From: Thoreauomyces humboldtii
Taxonomy: Eukaryota; Chytridiomycota; Chytridiomycetes; Spizellomycetales; Powellomycetaceae
Assembly (NCBI GenBank): GCA_027596035.1
Contig: JADGJA010000284.1
Coordinates: 1 to 26,256 of the forward strand
DNA: 26,256 bases
Direction: 5' to 3'
The notes beneath the pieces were generated by a model that did no database searches, had not been told where the DNA came from, and saw only the letters and a program-made list of their open reading frames with translations. The position numbers were made by a program, and so were the translations under genes. Every line of letters starts with the position of its first letter. The stretch's first letter is position 1. This document shows, piece after piece, positions 10,434 to 19,915 of this stretch.

Positions 10434-10854
10434 GTTCGCTGAAGGGGGTTGCTACTCTCTGCCCACTTCGCGATGAGCAAAGTTGGAGTGAGAGGGAGGG
10501 ATGGACGCAAATGAACTGTGAGTCATCATCCACCTGCGCGCCGCGCTTGGGGAGTTGGTTGAAACGCACTGCCGCAAACTCCCCCGTCTCAAGAGGCTCT
10601 CTCATCACTCCGCTCTCCGCTCTCTTTCTCTCTGGGGTTTCTCTGGCCATCTCTATACCCTCTCTCTCTCTCTCTCTCTTTCCCTTCTTGCCCCTTGTCT
10701 CTGTCTCTCTCTCTCTCTGTCTCTATCTCTTGCGCTCATCGTAATCCCATATCACTACTCTCTACGTTCCATCGTTCGCCCTTCTCCCGTCTCCTCCACC
10801 TTTCGTTTACCTTTCGTTCGCCCCATCCGCTCTTCACCTCCTCGTAGCCTCACA
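10434..10854. promoter_or_regulatory. Divergent promoter of UBA3 and the FMN protein, with CT tracts
   Basis: At 421 bp this is the longest start-to-start gap among the divergent pairs. The half nearer the plus-strand gene (about 10590-10850) is strongly pyrimidine-rich on the plus strand. Such CT tracts are common just upstream of fungal transcription starts, so they probably mark the core promoter of the plus-strand gene. Confidence 0.5.
10661..10730 (+). repeat. (CT)n microsatellite tracts
   Basis: Nearly pure TC repeat at 10661-10679, and again at about 10699-10728 with a few interruptions. It lies about 125-195 bp before the start of the plus-strand FMN protein gene. Likely length-variable. 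Confidence 0.85.
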
Positions 10855-11906
10855 ATGCTCGGCGCAGAGGAACCTGCCTGGACCGCTCTCGTCGTTCGCA
10901 GCTACAAGAAGAACTACGACGCGCAAAAGGACACGGGTACGTCCTGTTTCTTCTTCTGTCTATCCTTACCCGAGTTTCCAGGCTTGTTCTGACCCCCACG
11001 TCCTTCATGTTCGCAGTCTACGTGCAGCTTGCCTCGGTGCGACCCAACGGGACGGCCAAGGTTCAGCGGTTGGTCTTTCAGGACTTTCTCTCCGCAGACC
11101 CAAAAGTCATGCTGTTTGCTGCAGCAACACGAAACGCCGAGCTCATGGCCGTGGTGAAGGGTTCTCAGACCCACGAGCTCTTCTGGCAGATGCCACGGAC
11201 GGGCGAAAGTTTCACGTAGGAACCCAAACGATATCGCCTTTCCCTTGCGTTTGACGTGTGGCACTGACGCACATCCGACCTGCAGGATATCTGGGCGTCT
11301 CTACGTCGTCGCGGCTCCAACCATGTCCCACCGATTCGGAAGTACGTGCATGCTTGCGCAGAGTCTGTGGCTTCGAGATTACCCCAGCTGGCTCCTAACG
11401 GCCTTTCGTTCGTAGCTCCCCCACGACGCATCGGAAATGCACTCCAGCCGGAAGACTGGGAGGAGGAGCGCATCCGCCAGTTCAAAAGCCTTCAGCCCGC
11501 GTACCGGGCTTCCTTCACATGGCCCGCTTCGGGCGAACCCCAGAACCCAATCGCACGAAACGACGGTTCCGTCTACAAGGACGCGAACTCTATCCGGATC
11601 ATAGGATCCTCGGTCGACACCGGCTTCAAATACACGCGACTCGACGCCATGGACGAGGCTGGCTCCACGTCTGCGACCGGATCGGGTTTGATGAGCACTT
11701 TGGGTCTCACCAATGGAGCGAGCGCTCAGAGCAAGGAGCACGAGCTTCGATGTGTGCACAACGCCGCTCTCGACAACTTCTGTCTGCTGGTCTTGAAAGC
11801 TCAGAGGGTGGACCACTGGACGCCCAACCCGGTCGGACCGCCATCTCGCGTCGTGCACGAGCAGCTCAAGGACGGTTCCTGGACCGACATGGTCGTGAAC
11901 CCTTAA
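10855..11906 (+). CDS. Pyridoxamine 5'-phosphate oxidase-like FMN-binding protein, Alr4036 type
   Basis: Member of the split-barrel flavin family with the Alr4036-type FMN-binding domain (Pyridox_oxase_2). The substrate of the fungal members is not known to me, so true vitamin B6 oxidase activity should not be assumed. Exons 10855-10936, 11017-11215, 11286-11341 and 11416-11906 give 275 residues. The N-terminal half has the family pattern: WTALVVRSYKKNYDA, then VYVQLASVRPNGTAKVQRLVF, then ATRNAELMAVVKG, HELFWQMPRTGESFTISGRLYVV. Exon 4 continues with PPRRIG, a PEDWEEERIRQFKSL helix and YRASFTWPASGEP. An acidic, Ser/Gly-rich insert follows before a conserved VLKAQRVDHW block and a DGSWTDMVVNP end. 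All introns are 70-80 nt. Confidence 0.8.
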
Positions 11907-12279
11907 AAAGTAGCCAATCCATGGCGGGCTGGCGAGCCCTGACCCGCTTGTGCCCTTGCACGCGTACTCACTCCCAGTGTTTCGTTCGGCGTATCCTCCC
12001 GCAAACCGCACTTACATAGTTTCATTTCTGCACAACATAATCTTCGTAATCATAAAGCCAAAGTCTGAGCTCGCTTTCCGTATTCCTGGTGTCCTTTGAC
12101 CTCGGCTTACTTTGTGACTGGCAAGCTCAATGCAATGGGGTCCAAGGTCTCGACGAGAGGGTAACAGTCGATTTGCTTCCGAGTCCTGGCCGTATGATTC
12201 AAACACGAAGAACGCAACTCGACATGACTCTCTCTCTGCCCTCCCTTCCTCACTCGCTACGTACGATGAAGATTATGGA
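11907..12279. other. Convergent intergenic region between FMN protein and aquaporin genes
   Basis: A 373-bp stop-to-stop gap expected to hold both 3' UTRs. I see no protein, RNA gene or repeat in it. Confidence 0.5.
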
Positions 12280-13823
12280 TCAAACATGAGCCTGACCGCC
12301 AGCCGATGCCTGCAACTGCTGCTTCTGCTCGGTCTGGGCCCCCGTCTTGGTCTTCTGACTCGCGCTCTGCTGGGTGGCCTCGTGAGCGAAAAAGTGCTGT
12401 GCGAAACCCGCCAGCGCCGCTCCTATGAAATCCGCCAACCAATACAGCCAGTGGTGCGTCCAGTTGCCCGACAGGAGCGCGGGTCCGAACACGCGGGCCG
12501 GGTTGAAGGCGCCGCCTGACACGGAGCCGCCGATCAGACCCTGGTATTTCGAAAAGTGGGCGTCAATGCGAAGGAATCAAGGAAGAGACAAATGGAAGAC
12601 GAATGCTGAAAAAAAGATCATTGTCGTTATCCACGTACCAGGAATCCGAGCGTGAACCCGATCGCGAACGGCGCGAACCCGGCCTTTGTGTTTCCAGAGG
12701 TCGTGTAGATGGTCAGGTTGCGACCCACGGCATCGTCGGCGACGCGCTGCCCGGGCTTGGTCTTGACCTTGACGGCGTTGCTGGTGTCCACTGGTACGCG
12801 GCAGTCTCCAGGTTAGCCTGGACTGAAACATTGAAACAGTCCGGTGTTTGCTCGTCATTACCGGTGTCGAAAGCGGTGGCAAAGATCACGTAGACCAGGA
12901 TGAACGTCAACATGACTTCCATGGCAAAGGCATGGCCAAGGCCTGCTGTGGCATGTACGCCGACTTGTCGATATAAAAGCGAAAGTTGAGTACGTGCGTG
13001 ACGCCTGCCTCACGTAATGCTGAAGGGATCGTCAGCTAGCATCCTTACCCACGACGGAAGCGGGAATGCTAGAATATCCGGAATGCGGACCAGGGAATAC
13101 GATGAGCAGGGCTACAGTTGCAAAGATGGATGCCAAGAGTTGAATAAACACAAAGGCGAGACCTGTGAGGTTTGAGAATCACCTATAAGCAAATTCGGCC
13201 GCAGCAGCTGGAACACGAGCAGAGCAAGTGCCCATACCTTTCCGAATGGATACCTTGCCAGTGACGCAACACGCGAACGTAACGGCAGGGTTGAAGTGAG
13301 CGCCGGAGACATCGGCGAAGGAGTAGATGAGGGCGATACTGACAAAAGCAGTGGACACGGCGGCAAGGGTGAGGTTCGTCTCGTTTTCGGAACGGCCGTT
13401 GTTGACCGAGACAGCCTCGACGACGAAGAGGAAAAGGAACGTGCAGAGACCTTCACCGAAAACGGCACGAAGAAGCTGGAAAGGAGTTCAGCGTAAGCGG
13501 ACCTTCCCTCCAGCGTAATGCCTCTGTTCTGAGAAGGCTTTCGTGAGGTTCGTCGCTCTTACCACCCGCCGCTTCTCGCTCATTGCCCATGAGAACTCGT
13601 TGTAGTCCTGCTGAAACTCTTTGATCCAGTCCATGGGGTTCCAGCTGAAAGTTCCGGGAGCATCGTTGAGGTTGTCGAATGGAACCTCGTCATCGTCGTT
13701 GGTTGGGAGCTCCGAGGTGAGACCTCGACGCTCGATGTCAACGGAGGCATACTCCCCGTTGTTGGGATTGGCCACCCTCGGCGACGAGGGTCCGCCGGAA
13801 GAGATCTTTTGCAGCTCGGCCAT
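12280..13823 (-). CDS. Aquaporin (major intrinsic protein) with two NPA motifs
   Basis: Six-helix membrane channel. Exons 13823-13563, 13475-13238, 13162-13049, 12963-12862, 12790-12639 and 12540-12280 give 375 residues. A soluble acidic N-terminal tail of about 87 residues precedes the first helix (AVFGEGLCTFLFLFVVEA). The first pore loop is SGAHFNPAVTF (NPA 149-151) and the second SGGAFNPARVFGP (NPA 302-304, Arg 305). The latter resembles classical rather than yeast Fps1-type aquaglyceroporins. Counting back from the NPA boxes, the selectivity-filter positions read Thr/Phe, Gly290, Gly299 and Arg305, which suggests a wide filter. FDTVDTSNAVKVK marks an extracellular loop. The Gln/Ala-rich tail is hydrophilic. 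Acceptor 12964 (AAG) and acceptor 12946 (CAG) are both in frame, the latter giving 369 residues. Substrate and membrane are unknown. Confidence 0.88.
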
Positions 13824-14057
13824 GGACCTCTCTTCTTATGCTTTTCTTTGTACTCTTTCTCGCTCTTCGCTACCGTTGAAGCCTGTCGTTTCTCCGTGCA
13901 AGGAAATATTTTCAACCTTTTGGGGATGGCCAGCGGAGATTCACTCCTTTTGTGATTACGTACAAAACAGAAATATCCGGTGAGTTCGGACATCCTTTGG
14001 CTTCATTTCCTCATCCACACAAAAAGCTTCTTCCGTTGCAGTCAACAGTCAACACAA
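13824..14057. promoter_or_regulatory. Divergent promoter of aquaporin and HAUS1-like genes
   Basis: A 234-bp start-to-start gap that must carry both promoters. No specific element is recognised. Confidence 0.45.
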
Positions 14058-15352
14058 ATGAACGGACACCTACGAAGGCCTTCACCCGACCTTTCATCAC
14101 GTCGAAGCGAGCATCTGGAGAACGACCTGTCAGATCTTTTAGACCGTCTCATCAAATACCATCCCTGCCTCTCATCGACCCCGCACTCGGACCTGGCCGG
14201 TGCCCTCTTCACCGACCAACCCACGATACGGCTGCTTCAGAATGTCGCAAAGCAAGACGCCAAGCGAGAGGAATGTGCGAAGATCGAAGACGAAGCTGAT
14301 ACAGCGTATGCAGCTGCGTATGATCTAGAGTGTAAGAGCTCGTTTTCCAAGGGAGTCAACCCGCTTTCACGGGAACTAGGAGCTGGCAGCGAATGTCTTA
14401 CCCTCCGCTGTAGCAGAACGCCTGGAACGGATTCTTGAGGTGATGGGGGTGACGAGTCACTCGTTGTCGCGTTTCGGCGAAACGCATCTCGGGATCCTGG
14501 CGGATCTGGCGTTCGAGCTGCAGCTCGGGGACGTGGAGGCGATAAGGTTTGTACTGCAGTGAACAAGCGTTGCAAGCTTCCACTCTTCGTGAGCGTTTTC
14601 TCTTACGCTTCGAAAAACCTTTCCCGAAAAGCTTTCAGAGCGCGATGGCAGATCTTCAGCTCCAGGACATCCGGGCAGACATGGAGCTTTCCAAGCAACG
14701 CAGACATCTTGGCGCGCTGGAGGACCGACACGCTGCGATAGACGCCGATATCGCACGAACTGAATCGTAAGGCTCGGAGTAGAGGAAAAAGCGCCGTTAG
14801 ACTCCCGCACCGTCAAGAGGACGCTCACCTCCCCTCATTCGCTGCAGAGTGCTTGCAGGATTGGAGGACACGGCCGAAGTGGATCGTCAGCGCGTACGAG
14901 AGTGGACGCGAAACGCAGATCTTCTCATGCAGAAAGGCGATGAGTACGCTGATCGAGTACGGGACGTTGAGGTGCGCGATGGGCCAGTAGATGAGGCAAA
15001 TTCGATGCGGCACGAACTGATCGGATCGGTTTCAACCTGATACAGGCCCGCATCGATCCGGATTTGCCGTACTTTGCCCCGTCAGCGATCCTTGCAACTC
15101 GCCGGAGCGTGGAACGGTTGCGAGAGGACCTGGCTGTCAAGGAGGAGGCCGTGCGCGGGTTCGTCGATCTTCCTCCGGATCCCGTCATGGCCAAACTCAA
15201 GCTCGAGGAACGCCGCTTGGAACTGGTATGCAATTTGCCTTCCCGTCGTGGTAGCTGGAAGATTGCTAACATCTTTTTTCCTCCGGTCTCAGAACAATTT
15301 GATACGACGGAAGCAGGACATACTTGGGTCTATCGCGAGCGGCATCTCGTAA
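14058..15352 (+). CDS. HAUS1: HAUS augmin-like complex subunit 1 homologue (coiled coil)
   Basis: Augmin recruits gamma-tubulin to existing microtubules to nucleate branches in the spindle; HAUS1 is one of its coiled-coil subunits. Exons 14058-14331, 14390-14550, 14639-14766, 14848-14971, 15046-15225 and 15293-15352 give 308 residues, against about 280 for the animal protein. Nearly the whole chain after residue 60 is predicted helix and coiled coil. The best match is near the C terminus. There a NADLLMQKGDEYADRVRDVE helix, then LRED and LPPDPVMAKLKLEERRLEL, line up with the family's leucine-rich helix, the YLDLMPNPSLAQVKIEEAKREL block and a closing helix. Donor 14551 with acceptor 14638 was chosen because both are canonical and keep the frame. 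The call rests on remembered similarity; a different coiled-coil spindle or kinetochore protein remains possible. Confidence 0.62.
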
Positions 15353-15638
15353 AGTAGGTGCCTATATTGCACATGGTTAGGAACTCATAGGATAGCACGC
15401 GTAGGATTTTGGTTAGTTTTTTGGGGTGACAGGATTCTGGCTGGCAAAGCAGCGTAGCCAAGCATATGGCAAAACTCGAGCATGCAAAAATTAAATACAA
15501 AGTGGGTGTGATGCATGAAAGAAAAAGAAGGGTTGGGTTAAGCATGGATAAAAGAGATGGCGGAAACATGAAAGGCAAGGAAGAGAGCGAAGTGGTTCGA
15601 AATCAAAGTAATGCGACAGAAACGAAAGAGAGCTTTGC

Positions 15639-17290
15639 CTATTCTGCACGAGCGCCTGCGCTCCTCCACCTGACGAAACGATCCGCCGTGACGCGACGCA
15701 GATCATGCACATGAGTGAACAGCAGCGCGTCCTTCAACTCTTCAAACTCGTTCACGACCGGCCTGTCGAGTGGTGCTTCCGATGCAGGTATGTCCGAGTC
15801 CCGTCTCACTTGCGAGACGACGCTGCGAGGCGAGACGGTGGTGACGGCGAAGGGATGCCCGACGCCATTCTCAGCCGCCACGGCGAACTCTTCCCGAGAC
15901 AGTCCGAACCTGTAGACGTCGATGCCGTGCTTGAGAAGGGTATCGACAACCTGCTTCTTCAGCTCCTTGACGCGGGAGAACGTCAGGGTGTCCGAGCACA
16001 CGATCACAGGGACAACGGCCACGACGCGATCGAGACGCTTCAGATACTCGAGATCCACCGGGGTCAGGCGGTGGAGAATGCAGTAGACGACAACATCGAC
16101 GTGCGAGTGAGCGCCCGACGAGGTGGCAAGAAAGCGGCTGAGCTGAGTCGGAGAGGCGGCAGGGGTAAATATGGTGTTTGACTGGGCGAACTGCTTTTGC
16201 ATGTGGTTGATGATAGGGCGCATGACTTCATGAGCGTCCATAACATTGCCGAAGCCAGGGGTGTCAATAAAGGTGAGATTGTGGTTGTGATCGGGAGCGG
16301 AAGGATCCGTTGTGGATGCATGGTATTCTTCGATGGCGAACGCCGTTGGTTCTACGGCTGGCAGGTCTTCTATCACTGGGTCAGCGCTCTGAACCTCGGC
16401 GATTTTCAAGAAATGTCGGATCAGCGAGGTCTGAGATTGAAGAAGAACGCCGTTAGCGCACTATCGATCAAGCGAGTGAGCCGATCAAACATGTAGCCCA
16501 CCTTGCCAATACCGGAATCGCCTGCAAACAAAATCCTGAGTCGACCGACATCTTCGGCAGCCGGTGCCCTAGTGGCTCGACTGGACTGCATCTCCACCAT
16601 CTTCTTTTTCACGTGAGCGAACGACACAGCTTTTACGAATGGTGTCACGGGTATCGGTGGCTGTTGTTGACCGGAAGGTTGGGGCGCCATGTGCTGCGGT
16701 GGAAGGTGAGGTCCACCGCTTGTGCCGTTCACGATCTTCGGAGCGGCAGCACCAGGAGCAACACCAGGAGGTGGGAGATCTTTGTTCAGCTTGTCCACCA
16801 TTTGCTCAAATGGTGAGGCATGCGAAGTTCGGCGACTCCGCAGGACAAGCGAGGCGGTCCGATTTGGGGCGGCGGCTTTGGGGAGCGCCTTTGCGCCAGT
16901 GGGAAGAATCATCGGGGTGGATCCGGGAGCAGCCGTCCCATTGATTTTGGCTGCGGGGGCAACGCTTTGCAGGAAGTTGCAGGGTGCCAAGCCCACAGCG
17001 GAAGTACGGGTGTTCTTGCCAAGAATCCATCCTGTATGAGAAGCGCTGGCTTCAGGTTGCGAGTTCCAGAGTGCGAACATGGCACCACATGCGACTAACC
17101 GTCATCGTACGAGTGCATGAGCTCCACCATATCCCCTATCGCCAGAGCCAGCTCATCAGCGTGCACTAAGCAAAGGTTGTGAGAATTCGGTGGCGGCGCC
17201 ACAAGGATGTTTCAACCACGTCCTACCGGGTACATATGCTGCAAAGGCCACGAACGTCTCTACATCTTTCGAGATGGTTTCTGCGGTCAT
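15639..17290 (-). CDS. SH3 domain-septin G domain fusion protein
   Basis: Unusual protein joining an N-terminal SH3 domain to a septin-type GTPase domain. Exons 17290-17227, 17165-17100, 17031-16502 and 16430-15639 give 483 residues. SH3 occupies about 13-66: AAYVPVHADELALAIGD, then DDGWILGKNTRTSAVGLAPCNF, with the ALYDY-like start, acidic RT loop, paired Gly-Trp and C-terminal Pro-x-Asn-Phe. A Pro/Ala/Gln-rich linker runs to about 195. The septin domain has a complete P-loop GDSGIGKT (214-221) and Switch II DTPGFG (276-281), then VDVVVYCI and LTPVDLEYLKRLD. Its G4 motif reads VCSD (364-367) where septins have AKAD. The septin unique element (RxYPWGxxEVEN) is not recognisable, but THVHDLRRVT near the end is. 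It probably associates with septin or cortical structures; filament formation cannot be judged. The gene diverges from RPA12. Confidence 0.82.
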
Positions 17291-17538
17291 GCCTGAGGTA
17301 CGAGGTGCAAGATAAATGAAAGCAACTACGTGATATTTGCGGGTGGTCTGTTGGATTTCACGCTTAGCGGGCGGGAGGAGGCCGTTTCACTAGCTTGGAC
17401 CGCCGTGACCAAAGTCTTCACACGGCGGCGATCAAGGCACAAGCGATCAAGTGAAAGACTACGCCTCTCCGTCACTCCCACCTTCTTTTTGCCCCCGGTT
17501 GCCCTTCTCCCCCACACACCTCGCACACGACCTATACA
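17291..17538. promoter_or_regulatory. Divergent promoter of SH3-septin and RPA12 genes
   Basis: A 248-bp start-to-start gap. The side next to RPA12 becomes pyrimidine-rich (about 17455-17520), as expected just before a fungal start. No named element is recognised. Confidence 0.45.
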
Positions 17539-18091
17539 ATGCCACCACCACAGTTACCTACGAAGAAACCTGCAAAGCGATCAGCGGCAGCAGAGGAGCA
17601 GGCGCACTCGCTTGTATTCTGTCCAGATTGTGGGTCTCTCTTGGACCCTCCAGGTGGTTCTGAGGACACGGTCTCCTGTGGGATATGCGGAGGCATTGTA
17701 CAGTCAACAGGTTAGGGCGGACGCCGACCAGTTCTCCTCAGGACCGCTCTGATCTCTTTTCTGTTCCAGCATTCGAGTCGATCAACGTTGTCACGAAGAG
17801 CAAGCCAGGGGCGTTTCCCGATCGACCCACACCCCGAAACACGGCCGAGGACGATGCGAATAGGACCAGTCAACACCTTAGGGATGGAGCAACGGTACGA
17901 TACGCATGGTCAATCATGCCTCACAGCATCTTCTGACGCTCCTTGTGTTCCCGCAGATCAAGGAAAAGTGCCCGCAGTGCGACGCGCCCGAGATGGTGTT
18001 CCACACGGCCCAATTACGAGGAGCGGACGAAGGCCAGACGGTGTTCTATAGCTGTGTGAAATGCGGGCATAAGCACAAAATGAATTCCTAG
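17539..18091 (+). CDS. RPA12: DNA-directed RNA polymerase I subunit RPA12
   Basis: Small zinc-ribbon subunit of RNA polymerase I that supports transcript cleavage and termination on rDNA, combining roles of Rpb9 and TFIIS. Exons 17539-17710, 17770-17894 and 17957-18091 give 143 residues, a little longer than yeast Rpa12 because of a Pro/Lys-rich N terminus. The N-terminal ribbon has CPDC at 28-31 and CGIC at 47-50. The C-terminal TFIIS-type ribbon has CPQC at 104-107, the acidic hairpin QLRGADEGQTVFY with the cleavage-stimulating Asp-Glu at 123-124, and CVKC at 132-135. The QLRxADEGQTVFY signature separates it from Rpb9 and RPC11. It converges on RSM22 with only 87 bp between stop codons. Confidence 0.93.
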
Positions 18092-18178
18092 GGCAACCGG
18101 CGAGGTTGCTCAGCTGCTCCCCTCTCGAACGGCAGGCATGTCATTGCCCGACACTATTCTAATATATATTGAGTCGAG

Positions 18179-19620
18179 CTACGCCAAGGGCTCATCCGGA
18201 TCGCTATGCTGCCTGGAAGAGGACGGGGAAGGAAGCTTGACGGTTACGGTGCCCTTTGGGGTATGCGGCCATAGATCGCCCCATGCGCTCTTGCGGGCTT
18301 CAGAATATTGTGCTTTTCCGCTTTTCGCTTTAGAGATGATCGTACGCTCAAGATTCCCTGAAGGCCCGCAGTAGTCCATCACAACGTGTTTGTCTCGCTT
18401 CATGGGTGGTGCGATTAGACGAGGCCACGTGTGTGCTTGTGATATCAAGCTCGCAGCTGACGCCTCTTCGGGTGAAGGGAGCGGGGCAGGACCCCGCCGA
18501 AGGACCACGTACGAGAATTTGATGTCTTGATGGTTTTTCGCTGATGGGATAGCTGCCGTTTCCATCAGCCATCTAGACTTGTGAATGCGCTGCGAGAAGT
18601 GGCACCAACTGGACTGCGCCAGCATTGGACACGTCAGAGCGTGCGGGCAGGGCGCAACGATGTGCACTCCTCCATTCGCTTCTGTTACTGGTGCGTCCTC
18701 CTCGAGTGCCTTCTGCTCTAGCTCCAGTATTTCCCTGCGAGCGTTGGCGATGCGCAGGAACCCTTCAGGAGTTCCGCGTTCGATCAGCACAAACATGTCG
18801 GCGGTGTGACTCCACAGATTCTCGACGGTCGCTTTGCGTACGGCGTCGGACGCTAGATCCCCTAGGGCAAAGCTTGCTACGACAAGGTCTGACTTCGGTA
18901 ATGCTGCTCCTGAAGCTAGATAGCGTCTCGTTGAGAACCCTTTGATTGCTGGGGTTGCTTTCGAGAGTCTGGTCGCCGCCGCCAGCATGTGCTCCGAAAG
19001 GTCGATTCCCACATTCGTCTGGACCGAATTCCACACGTTGTTGATGGCCCACAGCGCTGTTCCCGGACCTGTCCCAAAGTCCAGGCAAGATGATGGTCGG
19101 AACTCGGGACACCGTTTGGCGACCTGCGAAAGCACGCTAAACGCAGCAGCATACGCCGGCGGGGTGCGTGACGCGACGTAGGCCTGCGTTTCGAGCGATC
19201 CATACTGAATGGTGTGGGGATCGATGAGAGGTATGCGAGTCCCGTCTGCTCGAGCATACTTGATCAGCTTTGCCGCGGAGCCTGTGGAGCGAAGGGCGAG
19301 GTGGAGTCGTTCCACGTCCCGTTTCAATTGCTTGCGATTACAGCCTACGACGGGCAGGGCACCGGCGTTAGTAACTGCATCGCTACTTGCGTTCTCCAAC
19401 AGAACCTCATACCTGCAAGTTCCGCGTCGATAGCATCCACCAAATTGTCGGGAAGACCAATCCAACCGATCTTATTCTTGCCGAACCGGACTTCGGGACT
19501 GAAGCGCGCTACAGGAGTCGAAGGCAATTCCGCAGCTTCCGAGATCTTCTGAGAATTGGGCAAGGTCATCATGCTGCGACACTGCCGCGATGTCTGCAAA
19601 GGGCGTCTGGAGGCGAACAT
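18179..19620 (-). CDS. RSM22: Mitochondrial small-subunit ribosome assembly protein Rsm22/METTL17
   Basis: Methyltransferase-fold protein that binds the maturing mitochondrial 37S subunit and is needed for mitochondrial translation. Exons 19620-19413 and 19344-18179 give 457 residues. The start MFASRRPLQTSRQCRSMMTL is a typical mitochondrial presequence; the frame is open further upstream but without likeness to the family. The SAM-fold motif is CLDFGTGPGT (DFGTGPG at 158-164), followed by NVGIDLSEHML. Four cysteines suited to the family's Fe-S cluster are visible: 302 and 308 in APCPHALTCP, 317 in SWCHFSQR and 395 in VMDYCGPSG. Later blocks KFSYVVLRRG and ARKSAWGDLWP are also family features. 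The gene diverges from SYM1, another mitochondrial gene. Confidence 0.9.
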
Positions 19621-19915
19621 GTTGGTGTTTGATGAGACGAAAAAAGAGCCGGCACGAGGGCCAGGAAAGGGGAAGGAAACTACCGCACACTTTGCTACCG
19701 GTACCTGGTATTTGGCTGTTGTCCGATCCATGCGGCCTTCCGTTCGACAGCTGACGGTGCTGGAACAAGAGATTGCCGCCACCTTTCGTCGTCGTCATCG
19801 TTCCCTTTGATTTCCTTGAATCCCCCCCCATTCCCTGACCGCGTTCGACATCACGGGCATCTTGAAAGCAAAAGGACGCGGAGAATACGAAGGTCGAGTC
19901 AACAACAAATCAAGC
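19621..19915. promoter_or_regulatory. Divergent promoter of RSM22 and SYM1
   Basis: A 295-bp start-to-start gap shared by two genes for mitochondrial proteins, so co-regulation is plausible. No specific element is identified. Confidence 0.45.

Noticed and set aside
10402..10650. 82-codon minus frame in the UBA3 upstream region
   Set aside because: No family resemblance and it lies in the bidirectional promoter.
14547..14631. HAUS1 intron using donor GTTTGT at 14547 and acceptor AAAG at 14631
   Set aside because: It keeps the frame, but the acceptor is poor; donor 14551 with TTTCAG at 14638 is canonical and also in frame.
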